Shown here piece after piece: positions 1 to 7,517 of a DNA stretch of 13,346 nt. Positions within the stretch are counted from its first letter, which is position 1. Each line of letters begins with the position of its first letter. Below the pieces are notes generated by a model that made no database searches, was not told where the DNA came from, and saw only the letters and a list, made by a program, of their open reading frames with translations. Source of the DNA: an uncultured Clostridia bacterium (lineage in GTDB: Bacteria; Bacillota; Clostridia; Christensenellales; Borkfalkiaceae); assembly GCA_934271265.1 (NCBI GenBank), contig CAKQRE010000033.1, positions 1-13,346 on the forward strand, given 5' to 3'. The translations under genes and the position numbers were made by a program.

Positions 1-123
1 TTCGGCAATCGTCAGGTAGACGTGGCAAGCGCCGTAAACCTCGCAAAGGCGGTCGTAACTCTCGTGCTTATGGGCGGAACGTATTATTTTGCCTACAAAA
101 AGTTTGATTACAGATTGTTCTGA
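1..123 (+). CDS. ABC sugar transporter permease, LplB-type (3' end only)
   Basis: Only the last 40 codons are present, open from the first base of the window and ending in TGA. The fragment contains one hydrophobic stretch (AKAVVTLVLMGGTYYFAY) followed by a short basic tail ending YRLF. This looks like the last membrane helix and C-terminus of a CUT1-type permease of the LplB/YtcO group. The identification rests largely on the neighbour: an LplC-type permease follows 11 bases later, and these two subunits are normally encoded side by side and form the membrane channel together. The ORF would need its upstream sequence for a firm call, but a membrane-protein C-terminus in this position is hard to explain otherwise. 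Confidence 0.75.
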   Translation, partial: FGNRQVDVASAVNLAKAVVTLVLMGGTYYFAYKKFDYRLF

Positions 124-134
124 GGTGACGAGAG

Positions 135-1034
135 ATGAAAATTAGAAAAGGTAAAGGAAGGATCGCTTTTGAAATTATAAACTATACGATGCTTGCCGTA
201 TTGGCATTGGTCTGTATTCTTCCGTTCATTCATCTTCTCGCGATGTCCTTTTCATCCGATGAATTTACAAGCAAAGGCGTAGTGTTTCTTCTGCCGAAAG
301 GGTTCACGTTGCAGGCTTATCAGTACCTTCTGCAGAAAAACGAATTCTTTACGTCGCTTGCGATCAGCGTGATGAGAGTGATATTCGGCACGTCGGCTTC
401 GCTCATCGTAGTGGTGCTTACGGCATATCCGCTGTCGAAAACGGACGGAAGATTCAAAGGGAGAACGGGATTCACGTGGTTTTTCCTAGTCACCATGTTT
501 CTGAGCGGCGGATTGTTTGCTACGTATTTCCTGTATAAGCAGCTCGGGTTGCTGAACAGTTTTCTGGTTTACGTTTTGCCGGGAGCATGCGACGTCTGGT
601 TCGTGCTGATGCTGATGAATTTTTTCAGGGGCATTCCGCGAGATATCGAAGAGGCGGCTTTGTTGGACAGGGCGGGGCAATTTACCGTTTTGTTTAAAAT
701 ATACATCCCCCTTTCGATGCCCTCGATCGCTACGATCGTTTTATTTACCGCGGTAGGGCAATGGAACAGTTGGTTTGACGGAATCATGTTTATGAACGAT
801 CCCTCCTTGTATCCGTTGCAGTCTTACCTGTATACGATGATCGTTTCGAGCGATCCTACGAAGCAATCGGGCTTTACTCTTACGCCCGAACAATTGGAAG
901 CTCTGAAAAATATCGGAGGAAAAAATCTACAGGCGGCGCAGATATTCCTTGGCGTTTTGCCGATCGCTCTCGTATTCCCGTTTTTGCAGCGTTATTTCGT
1001 AAAAGGGATCACCGTGGGTAGCGTAAAGGGGTAA
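135..1034 (+). CDS. Carbohydrate ABC transporter permease, LplC/YtcP type
   Basis: This is an inner-membrane permease subunit of a CUT1 sugar ABC importer, 299 residues, the usual length. Seen in the sequence: a first membrane helix at about 15-37, four or five further hydrophobic segments, and the EAA loop at about 172-196 (EEAALLDRAGQF... IPLSMP) that contacts the ATPase. It ends in FVKGITVGSVKG, a tail typical of LplC/YtcP proteins. A hydrophilic stretch at about 238-268 (PTKQSGFTLTPEQLEALKNI) sits between the last helices, as usual for this subgroup. The ATG at 135 is preceded by GAGGTGA at 122-128, which overlaps the stop of the preceding permease fragment, so the two are co-translated. 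No ATPase gene is nearby. Members of this family generally borrow a shared MsmX-like ATPase encoded elsewhere (family knowledge). The substrate cannot be read from the permease; the downstream hydrolases suggest an oligosaccharide. Confidence 0.92.
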   Translation: MKIRKGKGRIAFEIINYTMLAVLALVCILPFIHLLAMSFSSDEFTSKGVVFLLPKGFTLQAYQYLLQKNEFFTSLAISVMRVIFGTSASLIVVVLTAYPLSKTDGRFKGRTGFTWFFLVTMFLSGGLFATYFLYKQLGLLNSFLVYVLPGACDVWFVLMLMNFFRGIPRDIEEAALLDRAGQFTVLFKIYIPLSMPSIATIVLFTAVGQWNSWFDGIMFMNDPSLYPLQSYLYTMIVSSDPTKQSGFTLTPEQLEALKNIGGKNLQAAQIFLGVLPIALVFPFLQRYFVKGITVGSVKG

Positions 1035-1037
1035 AAG

Positions 1038-2747
1038 ATGAAAATAACAAAAATTTTAGCGGCGGCGTTATCGTTGTTTCTTATAGCTTCCGTATGTTCC
1101 TGCTCGCCGAAAAACGAAGCGGACGCAAAAGTTTTGCTTTGTTATGCGGGCGACGGCAACGACGAATTCGGAGGCAAAGTATACGCAGCCGCCAAAGAAG
1201 AGGCAAAATGCGGATTCAAAACGCTTGAACTCGGGAAAAACGCAGATAATTATCGGCGTGAGGTGGAGGAAGAAGTCGCAAAGGGCGGGATCGAAACGGT
1301 TGCCATAGTCGGGAGAGAAGCATATAACGGCTTGTCCGGTTATATTAAAAGTTTCAAAGGGATGAAATTTATCGTTCTGGACGCGGCTCTTCGCGACGTG
1401 AGGGACAACGTGTGCGCGTTGGAATTTCAACCCGAGGAATACGGATATCTCGGCGGACGGACGATCGCGGAAAGCGGCGCGAAAAAAGCGGGATATGTTT
1501 CCGTATATGAAAACGGCTTCGACAATCGTGTGTTGTACGGATTTTTGCAAGGCGTCGGCAACGCTTCGGTAAGCGTAAAGTATATCGAAGAGCAAACGAA
1601 CGTGGTGAAAGCCGAAGATTATGCTTCCTCGGCATATCAAAACGGGGTAACGGCGATTTTCGATATGAGCGGGCGGAGCGCGCTCGGCAGTCTGGACGCG
1701 GCAAAGAAAAAAGGCGGAACGATATATTTCGGCGGAGTAGATCTGAAAAACGCGGCGAAAGAATCAAGGGATAACGCAACGTTGGAAACGATTCGCGGCG
1801 GGATCGAAAAGAACTACGTCGAGGCGATGAAGACGATACGCGATATGGCGAAAAACGGATTCGAAACCGGAACGACGAGATACCTTTCCGCAAAAGACGG
1901 CGCTTTCGTTTGCGACTTATCCGCAGAAAACGTAAAGCGTTTATCGGACGATCCGCAGGATTTCAAGCGGTTAAGCGATGAAAAAATCGCGAAGGACGAG
2001 TCGGCATACACGCCGAAACATTCCGTAGACAGCGCGTATCACGAAGCCGTACCGTCCTGCGCCGATACCAACGACTGGAAATATCACCCGAGGGCGGGTT
2101 CCGGTAACGGCAACAAACCGCTCGGCTGGAAGGGCGTCGGGGTCTGGTCTACGATCTATCTTCAGAACGGACAAAATCCCGTTTCCAATACGGGTATCGA
2201 ATTTCAGAACATGAAAATCTGGGCGTATACGAAATCTTCCGGATGGATCCTGCTTGAGCATGCCAATCCGAAGGGATCGTTTTACGATGAAAACTTCGGA
2301 AACGACGCTCATAAAAACTTCATGTCAAACAGTATCAATTATGCCGAAGAAAAACGCACCAGGATCAAGCTCGATTATGCTACGCTCGGTTATAACTATC
2401 ACCCGTTCGGAAGTCAGATCGACCTGGTCGGGGCGGGACTTCTTAACGAGGACGGCAGCGTAAAAAACAACGAAACTTTGTATATTTTGTCCGAGATGGA
2501 TATAAGACTGTGCGTATGGGACGCTTCGCAACCTTCCGATATCGACGAGGCTAAATACGTGGCGAATATCGGAGCGGACTGGTGGCGTGAAAAAGGGTTG
2601 CAGTGGACGCCCGACTGGAACAGCAATAAAGACGTTTGCGTCGGACAATTCCGCACGATCACGAAAGACTGGAAACGTTTGTACATGACGAACGTTCCGT
2701 CTGCGATCTATGAGGAGATCTTTAAGGATTTCCCGTTTCATCAATGA
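1038..2747 (+). CDS. Surface lipoprotein: BMP/PnrA-like binding domain fused to an unassigned C-terminal domain
   Basis: The product has 569 residues. A signal peptide with a hydrophobic core (about 6-19) ends in a VCSC lipobox, so the mature protein should be lipid-anchored at Cys22. Residues about 31-315 read as a two-lobed periplasmic-binding fold of the BMP/PnrA/Med type: strand KVLLCYAGDGNDEFGG, then VAIVGREAYNG, FIVLDAALRD, EFQPEEYGYLGG, AGYVSVYENGFDNRVLYGF, VTAIFDMSG and TIYFGGVDL in the expected order. Residues about 330-569 are a separate Trp/Tyr/Asn-rich domain (GWKGVGVWSTIYLQNGQN, VANIGADWWREKG, GQFRTITKDWKRLYMTNV) that vaguely recalls the ends of some secreted proteins; I cannot name its family. 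The gene begins 3 bases after the permease stop, with AAAGGGG at 1025-1031 as ribosome binding site, so it probably supplies or assists substrate binding for this importer. A BMP-type protein is usually tied to nucleoside uptake, so the sugar context and the fusion are unusual. Confidence 0.7.
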   Translation: MKITKILAAALSLFLIASVCSCSPKNEADAKVLLCYAGDGNDEFGGKVYAAAKEEAKCGFKTLELGKNADNYRREVEEEVAKGGIETVAIVGREAYNGLSGYIKSFKGMKFIVLDAALRDVRDNVCALEFQPEEYGYLGGRTIAESGAKKAGYVSVYENGFDNRVLYGFLQGVGNASVSVKYIEEQTNVVKAEDYASSAYQNGVTAIFDMSGRSALGSLDAAKKKGGTIYFGGVDLKNAAKESRDNATLETIRGGIEKNYVEAMKTIRDMAKNGFETGTTRYLSAKDGAFVCDLSAENVKRLSDDPQDFKRLSDEKIAKDESAYTPKHSVDSAYHEAVPSCADTNDWKYHPRAGSGNGNKPLGWKGVGVWSTIYLQNGQNPVSNTGIEFQNMKIWAYTKSSGWILLEHANPKGSFYDENFGNDAHKNFMSNSINYAEEKRTRIKLDYATLGYNYHPFGSQIDLVGAGLLNEDGSVKNNETLYILSEMDIRLCVWDASQPSDIDEAKYVANIGADWWREKGLQWTPDWNSNKDVCVGQFRTITKDWKRLYMTNVPSAIYEEIFKDFPFHQ

Positions 2748-2786
2748 GGCCTTAATTATAATTTATATATCAGGAGGAAAACCAAT

Positions 2787-4307
2787 ATGAACAGAAAAGG
2801 CAAATTTTTAGCGCTTGCACTTACGCTCGCGCTGTCGGTAACGTCGGTCTTTGCGGTCGGATGCAACAAAATTCCGGATGATTCGACAGGAACGTCTTCG
2901 TCGATCACGCTCGACAAAGAGAACATCAGCCTGGATGCGGGCAGAAGCGAACAGCTTTCGGCGAGCAGTGCCGAAGTGACGTGGAAAACAAGCGATCCGG
3001 GCGTGGCTACCGTAGATGAAAACGGTAACGTAACGGGTGTAAACGAAGGTACGTGTACGATAACCGCTTCTACGAAAGACGGAAAATACGAAAGCGAATG
3101 CGTCGTTGTCGTTTCCGGTTATCGTCTCGGCAAAAACGTCGTGTCGGGGATCAACAAAATCGAGAACAACACCTATAACGGAGAGATCAATTACGTCGTG
3201 AACGGAAGCGACGACAATGCGTTTGTGGTGTCTTACGACAGAAGCAAAATGACGAACACCTGGACAAGCCTTGTCCTTTGGTATGACGCGACCATGGAGG
3301 CAACGAGCTTCGAGCTTGATTTCGAAGTGACGAAAGGAAGTTTGCCCGTCATGCAGTTTGAATTCGGCGGCGAAAGCAGCTTCAAACAGTATCAGCGTTA
3401 TGCCGTTCAACCGGGGAAAAACTCGGTTCGTCTGAATACAACCGACGTGGATCTCGACGGCGAAGGAAGCTGGAAAGCCATATACCTCGAATTGAATAAT
3501 CCTTGTCCGCTGGAAGGCACGACCGACGAGACAAAAGGGGAAACCGAAATTAAGTTTACCAGGATCGCCATGGTAGCCGGTGAAAAACAGGCTCCCGAAG
3601 CGCCGGGTTATGCCGAAGTGAAAGAAGGCGTCGTTTATTGGGAACGTGTTTTTGCGGCTTCGGAATACGAATTAGAAGTGGACGGAACCGCAATTGCCGA
3701 CCTTATGCAACGTACGCGTCCTTCGGGCGACGCTCCGATGATGTTCCGCGCGTATAAACCCACAGAAGAAAAAGCGTTTGCGGCAGGCACGCATCTCGCA
3801 AAAATTCGCAGCAAAAACAGCGCGGGCGTTTCCGAATGGAAAGAGTTCACGTTCACCGTTACGGCAGGTTCGCAGGAGGAAGCGGCAACCTTCCGCGGAA
3901 TAACGGGACAGGGCAATAACCAATGGAATGCCACGAAAGATTTTTATACCGCTACGGTAAATGCGGACAAATCCGTAAAGATCGGATTTACCGCCGCGGC
4001 TACCGATGAGTGGAGTACGTATCTCTTTAACTTCGATACCGCTACCATAGAAGCAACCAAGTTGCACATTAAAGTGCGCCTTGTCAGCGGAAATCTTGAA
4101 AAAGTACGGTATCAGGTAGACGGGGCGTCCGGAACGGTTTACGGAGCAGATCTCGTATTCGACAGTGACGGGGTAGCCGAATTGACGGTAGACGTCGAAA
4201 GCGGAAAACTTGCCGCTTCCTACGGTTCGGTCATGCTTTTCCTGAATAAATACGCTACTGCGGGAGAAGCGTTCGAGATCGAAATAACAGACGTTTCGCT
4301 TTTCTGA
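2787..4307 (+). CDS. BIG2-domain lipoprotein with duplicated carbohydrate-binding-like domains
   Basis: This is a 506-residue secreted lipoprotein. A signal peptide (about 5-24) is followed by a lipobox AVGC, with lipidation expected at Cys26. A bacterial Ig-like group 2 domain covers about 38-110 (ITLDKENISLDAG, VTWKTSDPGVATVDENGNVTGV, GTCTITAS). A first beta-sandwich-like domain covers about 115-263, a fibronectin-III-like domain about 268-360 (PEAPGYAEVKEGVVYWERV, LAKIRSKNSAGVSEW), and a second copy of the beta-sandwich domain about 365-506. The two copies share a clear pattern around W159 and W409 (W[TS][ST], then D, AT[MI]EAT and VxxG[SN]L). Its role is inferred: a cell-surface glycan-binding helper for the importer. 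AGGAGG at 2772-2777 stands 9 bases before the ATG. A TATAAT at 2757-2762 in the AT-rich gap could be an internal -10, but I see no good -35. A terminator follows 16 bases after the stop. Confidence 0.72.
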   Translation: MNRKGKFLALALTLALSVTSVFAVGCNKIPDDSTGTSSSITLDKENISLDAGRSEQLSASSAEVTWKTSDPGVATVDENGNVTGVNEGTCTITASTKDGKYESECVVVVSGYRLGKNVVSGINKIENNTYNGEINYVVNGSDDNAFVVSYDRSKMTNTWTSLVLWYDATMEATSFELDFEVTKGSLPVMQFEFGGESSFKQYQRYAVQPGKNSVRLNTTDVDLDGEGSWKAIYLELNNPCPLEGTTDETKGETEIKFTRIAMVAGEKQAPEAPGYAEVKEGVVYWERVFAASEYELEVDGTAIADLMQRTRPSGDAPMMFRAYKPTEEKAFAAGTHLAKIRSKNSAGVSEWKEFTFTVTAGSQEEAATFRGITGQGNNQWNATKDFYTATVNADKSVKIGFTAAATDEWSTYLFNFDTATIEATKLHIKVRLVSGNLEKVRYQVDGASGTVYGADLVFDSDGVAELTVDVESGKLAASYGSVMLFLNKYATAGEAFEIEITDVSLF

Positions 4308-4323
4308 GATCAAACGATAACGG

Positions 4324-4359
4324 CGGCGGGCTTAACGATATGCTAAGTCCGCCGTTTTT
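4324..4359 (+). terminator. Intra-operon rho-independent terminator / attenuator
   Basis: The left arm CGGCGGGCTTA (4324-4334) pairs with TAAGTCCGCCG (4344-4354) over 11 base pairs with one G-U pair, leaving a 9-base loop, and TTTTT follows at 4355-4359. It lies between the BIG2 lipoprotein stop and the trehalase-like gene, and the next ribosome binding site AGGAGG (4361-4366) begins just one base after the T tract. There is no room for a new promoter between terminator and start codon. The hydrolases must therefore be transcribed by read-through or from a promoter inside the lipoprotein gene. Partial termination would keep the lipoproteins more abundant than the cytoplasmic enzymes. Confidence 0.85.
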
Positions 4360-4370
4360 CAGGAGGAACT

Positions 4371-5549
4371 ATGACTGTTCGGGATTATATTCGCAATAGT
4401 TGGGAAAAAAGTTTAAGAAAAAAGGGACATCGCGCCGACGGGATCCCGTTGCCGTATCCTTATAATTCGCCTTGCGCGGAAGGCATTTTCGACGAGTTTT
4501 ATTATTGGGATACCTGTTTTATCAATAAAGGGCTGATCGCCGACGGAAAGATCGAGGACGCGCTCCATAATGCTCTCGATATGGCGTTTTTGATCCAAAA
4601 GTACGGATATATGCCCAACGCCGCGGTGACGGGAATGCTCAATCGCACGCAGCCGCCCGTGTTCGGTATTATGGTTTGCGATCTGCTTCCGTATATCGAC
4701 GGCGAAAATGCCGCGATCCTTTTGTCCGCTATGGAACGGGAATACGATTACTGGATGAAAGAACGCGTTTTACCGTGCGGTTTGAATCATTACGGCAATT
4801 CCGCGGATGCGCAGACAAAAAGATTTATGGCGGACGAAGCCGAAGTCAGATTGAAACGTAAATTCGGAAACGCCGACAGAGAAACAATAGGAAATAATAT
4901 TCTTGCCGAATGCGAATCGGGGTGGGATTTTTCGCCGAGATTCGATCTCCGTTGCAGCGAATTTGCCGCCGTCGATCTTAACAGTTTGTTATACCGTTAC
5001 GAAACGACGCTTGCGGAATTCGGCGAAAAAGCAAAACGTGCCGGGTATATTGCCGCATCCGAAAGACGGAAAGAAAAGATGTATCGCTTTTGTTTCGACG
5101 GGCAAAAACTTACCGACGCTCTTCCCGGAAAACAATTCGGTTGCGTTACCTCCGTTGCGGACATGCTTCCGTACTGGGCGGGGATAAGTAACGGGAAGGA
5201 CGTTTTATTGCGGATTCTGAAAGTGTTGGAGTATCCTTACGGTATTGCGGCATGTGAAAAAACAGATGAGGATTTCGCCGGGCAATGGGGATATCCGAAC
5301 ATGTGGGCTCCTCTTGTATGGTTTGCGTTTAACGCGCTCAAAGCGGTCGGCGCGACCGAAGAGGCCGGGAGGATAGGAAAAAAATATCTTTCTACCGTGG
5401 AAGAATGTTTTGCAAATACGGGAAAGTTGTGGGAAAAATACGACGCGGTAAACGGCGGAAAAGCCACGGCGAACGAGTATACGGAAACGGAAATGTTAGG
5501 CTGGACGGCGGGGGTTTATAACGATATTTATGAAGAAATCGATCAATGA
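4371..5549 (+). CDS. GH37 trehalase-like glycosidase, compact and cytoplasmic
   Basis: This is a 392-residue predicted (alpha/alpha)6-barrel glycosidase. Trehalase-family landmarks appear in order: FYYWDTCF (43-50), ESGWDFSPR (182-190), QWGYPNMWAPL (305-315), LWEKYDA (353-359) and NEYTETEMLGWTAGV (368-382). By analogy with GH37, Asp186 is the likely catalytic acid and Glu369 the likely base. Trehalases usually show QWDxPxGWAP, so here Asp is replaced by Gly307 and Gly by Met311. The protein is also well below the roughly 500-550 residues of classical bacterial trehalases. There is no signal peptide, so it acts in the cytoplasm on imported sugar. The start has AGGAGG four bases upstream, and its 3' end overlaps the GH3 gene by 20 bases. 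Because signature residues differ, the substrate may be another alpha-glucoside, not trehalose. A GH63- or GH15-like activity in the same fold is the main alternative. Confidence 0.78.
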   Translation: MTVRDYIRNSWEKSLRKKGHRADGIPLPYPYNSPCAEGIFDEFYYWDTCFINKGLIADGKIEDALHNALDMAFLIQKYGYMPNAAVTGMLNRTQPPVFGIMVCDLLPYIDGENAAILLSAMEREYDYWMKERVLPCGLNHYGNSADAQTKRFMADEAEVRLKRKFGNADRETIGNNILAECESGWDFSPRFDLRCSEFAAVDLNSLLYRYETTLAEFGEKAKRAGYIAASERRKEKMYRFCFDGQKLTDALPGKQFGCVTSVADMLPYWAGISNGKDVLLRILKVLEYPYGIAACEKTDEDFAGQWGYPNMWAPLVWFAFNALKAVGATEEAGRIGKKYLSTVEECFANTGKLWEKYDAVNGGKATANEYTETEMLGWTAGVYNDIYEEIDQ

Positions 5550-7509
5550 AAAAATAATTGCCGTAACGGGACGGGATAATTGGTCTACGGCGGAAGCATG
5601 CGGGCTTCCGTCGCTCAGAGTTTCCGACGGCCCTCACGGGTTGCGTTTTGTGACCGAAGAAAAAGACGGCGAACAGATCGCCGCGGAATCGGTTTGTTAT
5701 CCTACCCTTTCCGCGCTCGGCAATTCATTCGACGAGTCGCTTGTATACGCCGTAGGGCAGGCTATCGCGGAAGATTGCATAAAACAGGACGTCGCGATCA
5801 TTCTCGGCCCGGGCGTGAATCTGAAACGCACGCCCCTTTGCGGACGAAATTTCGAATACTTTTCCGAGGACGGAGTTCTTGCGGGAAAACTTGCAGCCGC
5901 TTATATCGAAGGCGTTCAAAGCAAGGGGATAGGCACGTCGCTGAAACATTTTGCCGCAAACAATCGCGAATACGATCGTTTTTTCCAGAGCAGCGAAATG
6001 GACGAGAGAACTTTGCGCGAAACGTATTGCCGCGCGTTCGAGATCGCGCTGAAGGCAAAACCATGGACGGTGATGTGCAGCTATAATCCCGTAAACGGCG
6101 TTTACGCTTCCGAAAACAAGCACCTTTTAAACGATATTCTTCGCAACGAATTCGGTTTTGACGGGGTGATCGTTTCCGATTGGGGCGCGGTAAAGCATCG
6201 TGCGAAGTCGTTGAAAGCGGGCATCGATCTTGCGATGCCGTATAGTGCCGATTACGAAAAACAACTTACGGATTGGTATGAAAAAGGACTGATCGGCGAA
6301 GACGATCTTGACAGGAGCGTCGGAAGACTTCGCGAACTTGCGGAAAAATATCGTTCTGCGGCTTCCCTGAGAAGAGTTACGATGACGGAGGAACAAAAGC
6401 ATGAACTTGCGGTTCGCGCCGCCGAGGAAAGCGCCGTACTTCTGAAGAACGACGACGATATCCTGCCCGTATGCAGGGATAAGCGGATCGCCGTGATCGG
6501 CGGTTTTGCGGAAACCCCCGAATTTCAGGGCGGCGGGTCGTCAAGAGTAAACGCCAAAGTTTCTCAATCGTTATGCGATTGTCTGAAACGGCTCGGGTTT
6601 AACGTGGATTTTGCCTTAGGCTATATGATCAGGTATAATATTCTCACGCCGTTCGGAATACGTTACGCCGTGGAAATGGCGGCAAAAAACGATTGCGCCG
6701 TGGTGTGCGTGGGAAATACGTGGCTTACGGAGAAAGAGGAAACCGATCGTTTTTCGTTGAAACTGAATCCCGTGGCGGAAGATCTTATTCTCGACGTCGC
6801 GCAGGTAAATCCGAATGTGATCGTTGTTATTTACGCAGGCTCCGCCGTCGACGTTTCCGCATTCGAGGGAAAGGTAAAAGCGATACTCTATATGGGGTAT
6901 TGCGGCGAAGGAGCGAACGAAGCGGCGGCGGATCTGATTTCCGGAAAAGTTTCGCCGTGCGGAAAACTTGCCGAAACTTTCCCGAAAAGCCTTGAAGATA
7001 CGGCTACGGCGGATCGGCGCGGCAACGGCTATTCGGAAAGATATCCGGAGGGGGTCCTCGTCGGATATAAATATTACGAACATAGCGGGATCGCGCCTGC
7101 TTATCCGTTCGGCTACGGTCTGTCGTATACAACGTTTCAATACGGAGATATGAACGTGAAAAAACGCGGCGAGACTGATTACTACGTCTCTTTTTCCGTA
7201 AAAAACGTCGGTCGGCATGCGGCTTCGGAAATCGTGCAGGTGTATATCGCCGATGACGCGAGCATGGTAACGCGTCCGAAAAAAGAACTTGTCGCTTTCG
7301 GAAAAAAACACCTCGAAGCCGGCGAAACGTGTACGTTCGGGTTCCATCTTACCGAAAGAGATTTTGCGTATTTCAGCCCCGTTTTAAATGAATTTTACGT
7401 GGAAAACGGAACTTTTACGATCTTGATCGGCGCAAGCAGCGCGGATATCAGGCTACAGGAAAAAGTGGAAGTGAAATTGCCTGACGAGAAGCAGTTTTCA
7501 CAGTATTGA
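5530..7509 (+). CDS. GH3 beta-glucosidase-like glycoside hydrolase
   Basis: This is a 659-residue retaining glycoside hydrolase of family 3, expected to remove beta-linked glucose or a related sugar from the non-reducing end. The TIM-barrel part shows SDGPHGLR (32-39), GPGVNLKR with GRNFEYFSEDG (93-115), KHFAANNRE (139-147), DERTLRE (158-164) and VIVSDWGA (213-220) with nucleophile Asp217. The alpha/beta sandwich domain follows at about 290-490. EKEETDR (401-407) matches the place of the acid/base segment, with Glu403 the best candidate. PFGYGLSYTTF (526-536) leads into a C-terminal fibronectin-III-like domain (about 553-650). No PA14 insert and no signal peptide are seen, so it is cytoplasmic. 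The ATG lies 20 bases inside the trehalase-like gene with only a distant GGCGGGGG upstream, which suggests translational coupling. The exact specificity (glucose, xylose or other) cannot be read. Confidence 0.92.
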   Translation: MKKSINEKIIAVTGRDNWSTAEACGLPSLRVSDGPHGLRFVTEEKDGEQIAAESVCYPTLSALGNSFDESLVYAVGQAIAEDCIKQDVAIILGPGVNLKRTPLCGRNFEYFSEDGVLAGKLAAAYIEGVQSKGIGTSLKHFAANNREYDRFFQSSEMDERTLRETYCRAFEIALKAKPWTVMCSYNPVNGVYASENKHLLNDILRNEFGFDGVIVSDWGAVKHRAKSLKAGIDLAMPYSADYEKQLTDWYEKGLIGEDDLDRSVGRLRELAEKYRSAASLRRVTMTEEQKHELAVRAAEESAVLLKNDDDILPVCRDKRIAVIGGFAETPEFQGGGSSRVNAKVSQSLCDCLKRLGFNVDFALGYMIRYNILTPFGIRYAVEMAAKNDCAVVCVGNTWLTEKEETDRFSLKLNPVAEDLILDVAQVNPNVIVVIYAGSAVDVSAFEGKVKAILYMGYCGEGANEAAADLISGKVSPCGKLAETFPKSLEDTATADRRGNGYSERYPEGVLVGYKYYEHSGIAPAYPFGYGLSYTTFQYGDMNVKKRGETDYYVSFSVKNVGRHAASEIVQVYIADDASMVTRPKKELVAFGKKHLEAGETCTFGFHLTERDFAYFSPVLNEFYVENGTFTILIGASSADIRLQEKVEVKLPDEKQFSQY

Positions 7510-7517
7510 GGAAGAAT

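Noticed and set aside
2757..2762. TATAAT in the gap before the BIG2 lipoprotein gene as a separate promoter
   Set aside because: No acceptable -35 box is found 16-18 bases upstream; AT-rich intergenic sequence produces such hexamers by chance. It is mentioned in the gene entry only.
6616..7347. 243-codon open frame on the minus strand inside the GH3 gene
   Set aside because: It lies wholly within a gene with a clear family match, is rich in Arg, Phe and His as antisense frames of this base composition are, and shows no domain or ribosome binding site.
7506..7517. TTG at 7506 as start of the GH31 gene
   Set aside because: It overlaps the stop of the GH3 gene and has no ribosome binding site; ATG 7518 has GAGG at the right distance.
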